Shown: in pieces, positions 31,225 through 34,026 of the stretch
Numbering within the stretch: the first letter of the stretch is position 1
How the letters are laid out: the number at the start of each line of letters is the position of its first letter
NCBI RefSeq assembly: GCF_014490445.1
Contig: NZ_JACTUZ010000035.1
Location: forward strand, 1-34,026
DNA length: 34,026 bases
From: Pseudoroseomonas ludipueritiae
Lineage (GTDB): Bacteria > Pseudomonadota > Alphaproteobacteria > Acetobacterales > Acetobacteraceae
Reading direction: 5' to 3'
Notes under the pieces: model-generated
What the model saw: only the letters and a program-made list of their open reading frames with translations
The model's database searches: none
What the model was told of the DNA's origin: nothing
Position numbers and translations under genes: made by a program

Positions 31225-32112
31225 ATGATGACTTCGGCGATGATCTGGAACGAGCCCAACAACAAGTCCCATTGGGACCCGGAGGTGGACCCGGACTGGG
31301 TAATCTTCGCGGAAACGGCGCGAATGGCCGGGGAGGCGGTGCGGGCGGAGAGCAGCCAGGTCACCCGCGTGCTGGGCGGCATGTCGCCGATCGACCCGGT
31401 CTTCATCATGAAGATGGCGCAGCGCGGCGTGCTGGAGCAAATGGACGCCGTGGCCGTGCACGGCTTCCCGCTGGACTGGAACCTCTGGCCCATCGACCAC
31501 TGGCCGGCCAAGCTGGACGAGATCAAGGCTGTGACGGACCTGCCCATCTGGGTCTCCGAAGTGGGCGTATCCTCCTTCGGCTCGGAGGAGGTGCAGGCCT
31601 GGGGCGTCAACAAGACCGCCGGGCTGCTGAAGGGCTTGGCGCCGCGCATCCTCTGGTACAGCCTCTTCGACCTGCCCAGCAGCTGGGAAGCCACGACGCG
31701 GCACCGGGAGGCCGAGGGTTCCTCCTACTACCGCCACTTCTACATGGGCCTCGTGCGGGAAGACGGCACGCCCAAGCCCTCGCTGGAGCAGTTTGCCCAG
31801 CACGCGCCGGACCTGGGCATCTGCCAGTGGTTCCATTTCGAGGACCACCGGCTGGACGATGCCGTGACCTGGCTGAAGCGCCTGGGCGTGAAGCATCTGC
31901 GCACCGGCATTTCCTGGGCCGACAGCTACCGCCCCAATGCCCTGGCCTGGTTCGACCGGCAGATGGAGGCGCTGGCGGATTTCGACGTCACCGTCACCTT
32001 CTGCTTCACGCCGGAACACCGTGGCATCGCCCCGCACCACACCAGCGCGCCGCAGGTGGTGGAGGAATTCGCCTCCTTCTGCGCCAGCATGACGCGGCGT
32101 TACGCGAGCTGA
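31225..32112 (+). CDS. Glycoside hydrolase-like protein with circularly permuted TIM barrel
   Basis: A 295-residue clan-A glycosidase-like protein, of the kind annotated beta-xylosidase next to CmoB-like methyltransferases. Acid/base Glu10 is in IWNEPNN (7-13), nearly at the N-terminus; nucleophile Glu112 in LPIWVSEVGVSSFG; barrel strand LWYSLFDL at 143-150. Yet the elements that normally come before the acid/base strand are at the C-terminus: GVKHLRTGISWADSYRP (221-237), then WFDRQMEAL and VTVTFCFTPEH, ending at MTRRYAS. The usual order would run RRYAS into the WNEPN strand. No upstream coding space remains, so the domain is permuted or is two partial barrels. No signal peptide is present, suggesting cytoplasmic action. 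Confidence 0.75.
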   Translation: MMTSAMIWNEPNNKSHWDPEVDPDWVIFAETARMAGEAVRAESSQVTRVLGGMSPIDPVFIMKMAQRGVLEQMDAVAVHGFPLDWNLWPIDHWPAKLDEIKAVTDLPIWVSEVGVSSFGSEEVQAWGVNKTAGLLKGLAPRILWYSLFDLPSSWEATTRHREAEGSSYYRHFYMGLVREDGTPKPSLEQFAQHAPDLGICQWFHFEDHRLDDAVTWLKRLGVKHLRTGISWADSYRPNALAWFDRQMEALADFDVTVTFCFTPEHRGIAPHHTSAPQVVEEFASFCASMTRRYAS

Positions 32113-32121
32113 GAGGCAAGG

Positions 32122-32142
32122 CTGGGGGAATTCATTCCCCAG
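32122..32142 (+). terminator. Bulged hairpin after the glycosidase gene
   Basis: CTGGGG...CCCCAG arms around an AATTCATT centre are followed by a T-rich run (CTTCTTTTGTTTT), the expected layout of an intrinsic terminator 10 bases past the stop codon. Confidence 0.65.
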
Positions 32143-32222
32143 GCCCCCTTCTTTTGTTTTCGAGTTCCCGGGTGCGCCTGTGGCGTCCCCGGAAGATTGT
32201 CATCGCCGCCCTGAAACAACAA

Positions 32223-32244
32223 AGGCGGCCGCTACCGGCCGCCT
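32223..32244. terminator. Strong GC hairpin between convergent genes
   Basis: AGGCGGCCG and CGGCCGCCT pair over 9 bp with a CTAC loop. It lies between the glycosidase and desaturase genes, which converge, and may terminate either transcript. Confidence 0.5.
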
Positions 32245-32277
32245 GACGAACCCAATTTGAAGAAAGAAGAAGGGGTT

Positions 32278-32299
32278 CCAGGGGAATTCATTCCCCTGG
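32278..32299 (-). terminator. Hairpin with the repeated GGGGAATTCATTCCCC core
   Basis: CCAGGGGAAT and ATTCCCCTGG are perfect 10-bp arms with a 2-base centre (TC), 14 bp from the stop of the desaturase gene. The core GGGGAATTCATTCCCC also occurs at 32125-32140, so the two flanks of the convergent gap carry copies of one element. Confidence 0.5.
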
Positions 32300-32312
32300 C
32301 CTTTCCCCCATC

Positions 32313-33251
32313 TCAGCGCGTCAGCGCCGCCCCCAGGCGCCGCAGCCCCACCATCTGCTGCCGCAGCCAGCCGCCATGCACGGGCGCATCGGCCGGGGAG
32401 CCATCGCCGGTCGGCGGGTAATAGTCGCGGCGGAAATCGGCGGTGCCGAAGATCCAGTCCCAGATCGGCAGCAGCACGGCGAAGTTCTTGTTGGCCAGTT
32501 CCTTCCCCTGGCCGTGGTGCAGCCGGTGGAAGCGGGGGGAGACGATCAGCCGTTCACCAACGGTGCCGAAGGAGAGGCGGATATTGGCGTGGCTGAGGCT
32601 CTCGGCCAGGCGCAGCACGATGACCACCAGCGGGAACTGCCCTGGCGGCACGCCGATCAGCAGCGCCAGGCCGCCGAACCACAGGGCGCCGATAACATCA
32701 TCCAGCACGTGGTTGCGGTCGTCGGTCCAGAAGGTCATCTGGGTCTGGGCATGGTGGATGGAGTGCAGGGCCCACCACCAGCCGAAAGTGTGCTGGAAGC
32801 GGTGACGCCAGTATTCGCCGAAATCCATCACCACGATGTAGGTCAGCAGCGCCAGCAGAGGGTATTCGCGCAGGGCGGGGATCAGCGTCTCCAGTGTCGG
32901 CGGCACCCAGCCGCTCTCGGCGACCAGCCCCGCCAGCCGGGATTCCATGGTGGAGAAGGCGATAAAGGCGATCAGCGGCAGGATGCCGAGCCGCGCCAGC
33001 ATCGTGTAGAGGATATCGACGCGCACGCGCCGGCGGTTGCCCCAGCGCTCCACCGGCTTCCAGGCTTCCAGTGGGCGGCAGATGGCATAGACAATGGCCA
33101 CCTGCAGCAGGCCGAACATGAAGAAGTCCATCCAGTCGAAGGCATCTTCCGCCCAGGCCATGAGGCCGAGGGCATAAAGGGCGGGCTGCACCGCTGTCTC
33201 GAAGAGCCAGCCGTTCAACCCGTTCCAGCTATCCTGGATCGCGTCCATCAT
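32313..33251 (-). CDS. Sterol desaturase / fatty acid hydroxylase family membrane enzyme
   Basis: A 312-residue integral membrane di-iron enzyme of the fatty-acid hydroxylase superfamily. The histidine clusters are complete: HRFQH (150-154), HSIHH (163-167), His221 in SHANIRLSFG and HRLHH (242-246), with four or five hydrophobic segments around them. Family members hydroxylate or desaturate lipids, sterols or carotenoids; the substrate is not defined here. MMDAIQDS at 33251 is the start (33248 also possible). It converges on the glycosidase operon and is followed by the polysaccharide deacetylase gene 3 bp upstream in transcription order, so the two probably form an operon. Confidence 0.88.
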   Translation of the reverse strand: MMDAIQDSWNGLNGWLFETAVQPALYALGLMAWAEDAFDWMDFFMFGLLQVAIVYAICRPLEAWKPVERWGNRRRVRVDILYTMLARLGILPLIAFIAFSTMESRLAGLVAESGWVPPTLETLIPALREYPLLALLTYIVVMDFGEYWRHRFQHTFGWWWALHSIHHAQTQMTFWTDDRNHVLDDVIGALWFGGLALLIGVPPGQFPLVVIVLRLAESLSHANIRLSFGTVGERLIVSPRFHRLHHGQGKELANKNFAVLLPIWDWIFGTADFRRDYYPPTGDGSPADAPVHGGWLRQQMVGLRRLGAALTR

Positions 33252-33254
33252 CGC

Positions 33255-34026
33255 TCATGCCACTCCGGAGGCCGGCAGGGTGGCGAAGCAGAAGCCGCGC
33301 GCCTGCAGCCCTTCAATCAAATCCTCGAAGATCAGCCCAAAGGGCTCGCGCCGGCTGCGCACTCCCCAGTGCATCAGCAGCACCTCGCCGTCGCGGGTGC
33401 GGGAGAGCGCCTGGGCCAGCAGCGCCTTGTTGGGATACTTGGCGCTGTCCAGCTCGTCGCCCAGGAAGCCGCGCGCGCTCCAGCCCTGGTGGCGCAACCC
33501 GCAGGCGGCGGCCAGCTTCAGCGCATTGGGCGTGGTGCGTCCGCCCGGCGCGCGCCAGAGCGGCAGGACCTTCGCCTCGGGCGCAATGGCGCGCAGGGCC
33601 TCGATTGGCTTCTGCAACTCGGCGCAGAAGCCTGGCCCGTCCAGCGTCTCGGCGCCCTCGCCACGGCGGCGGGAAACATAGCGCACCTGTCCCGGGCCTG
33701 GGTCGGCGGCGAGATACCAGTGGCGCCAGGTATGGCTGCCGAAAGCATGGCCCTCGGCGGCGCGGGCGCGCCAGAAATCGGCCCAGCCGGGGGCCAGGGT
33801 CTGGCCACCGCGGAAATCGGGCTCATTGGCCAGGAACAGCGTGGCGCGGATCTCGCGGCGCTGCATGGCGGCGGCGATGGCCTCGGCCTCCCGCCCCCAG
33901 CCGGTGTCGATGGTCAGGTAGAGGGTGCCGGCGCGGCATTGCGGCAGAGCCGGCGCCGCCAGGGCCCGTGGGGCGGCAAGGGCAGCGGCAGCCGCCGCCA
34001 ACAGGGCGCGGCGGGGCGGGGAGGCC
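33255..34026 (-). CDS. Polysaccharide deacetylase (NodB-like), N-terminus cut by window edge
   Basis: A NodB-homology carbohydrate esterase whose first residues lie beyond the right edge. The visible N-terminus PPRRALLAAAAAALAAPRALAAPA carries an arginine pair and an export signal, possibly Tat-type, so it is probably periplasmic. Motifs: LYLTIDTGWG (normal TFDDG; the first Asp is kept, the second is Thr), GSHTWRHW (the HxxxH metal motif), RAPGGRTT and EVLLMHWG. The changed metal-ligand position is unusual but the rest is well kept. The frame continues to the edge; the TTG at 34001 is only an internal start. Its job is likely to remove acetyl groups from an envelope glycan. Confidence 0.85.
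   Translation of the reverse strand, partial: ASPPRRALLAAAAAALAAPRALAAPALPQCRAGTLYLTIDTGWGREAEAIAAAMQRREIRATLFLANEPDFRGGQTLAPGWADFWRARAAEGHAFGSHTWRHWYLAADPGPGQVRYVSRRRGEGAETLDGPGFCAELQKPIEALRAIAPEAKVLPLWRAPGGRTTPNALKLAAACGLRHQGWSARGFLGDELDSAKYPNKALLAQALSRTRDGEVLLMHWGVRSRREPFGLIFEDLIEGLQARGFCFATLPASGVA

Overview
The window looks like part of an extrachromosomal replicon (large plasmid or chromid) of a GC-rich alphaproteobacterium, most likely an Acetobacteraceae of the Roseomonas type. The taxonomic call is an inference from high GC, gene order and the replication protein family, not from a marker gene. No rRNA or tRNA gene, CRISPR array or intact insertion sequence was seen.

Left part (1-11.2 kb): flagellar and chemotaxis genes. 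A truncated fliI runs off the left edge on the minus strand. Divergent to it is a compact plus-strand operon flgB-flgC-fliE-fliQ-flhA-fliR-flhB plus a fliL-like gene, covering proximal rod, rod adaptor and export gate. A convergent minus-strand operon cheY-cheZ-fliK-flgD supplies the motor-switch signal, its phosphatase, hook-length control and hook cap. Three unrecognised genes (9918-12363) separate this block from the division genes.

Middle (12.4-19.9 kb): minC-minD-minE and a small XRE regulator lead into an RPA-family plasmid replication initiator on the minus strand. Upstream of it is a well-formed iteron origin: eight 18-bp repeats, several on a 22-bp period, a perfect DnaA box and an A+T-richer stretch. 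Two more repeats lie in inverted orientation beyond it. Four small genes follow, then about 1 kb without a convincing gene. Next is a parA-type ATPase gene preceded by a 20-bp perfect palindrome and coupled to a DNA-adaptor-like gene that is not a canonical ParB.

Right part (19.9-34.0 kb): a sugar and glycan region. A tightly overlapping minus-strand operon encodes two NAD-dependent sugar epimerases, a GT4 glycosyltransferase, three paralogous CgeB-like glycosyltransferases, a UDP-xylose-synthase-like enzyme and, after a gap, a Nudix hydrolase. Divergent from it are myo-inositol-phosphate synthase, a histidine phosphatase, a CmoB-like methyltransferase and an unusual glycosidase whose TIM barrel appears circularly permuted. 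A cluster of hairpins separates these from a sterol-desaturase-family hydroxylase and a polysaccharide deacetylase cut by the right edge.

The main points of interest are: (i) a TGCGAAAAA element 50-110 bp upstream of flagellar, chemotaxis, min and small-gene units; (ii) a 14-bp palindrome shared by the parA promoter and the flgC-fliE junction; (iii) the permuted glycosidase inside an inositol/methyltransferase operon; (iv) the non-ParB partition partner; and (v) flagellar, Min and replication functions placed together on one RPA-type replicon.
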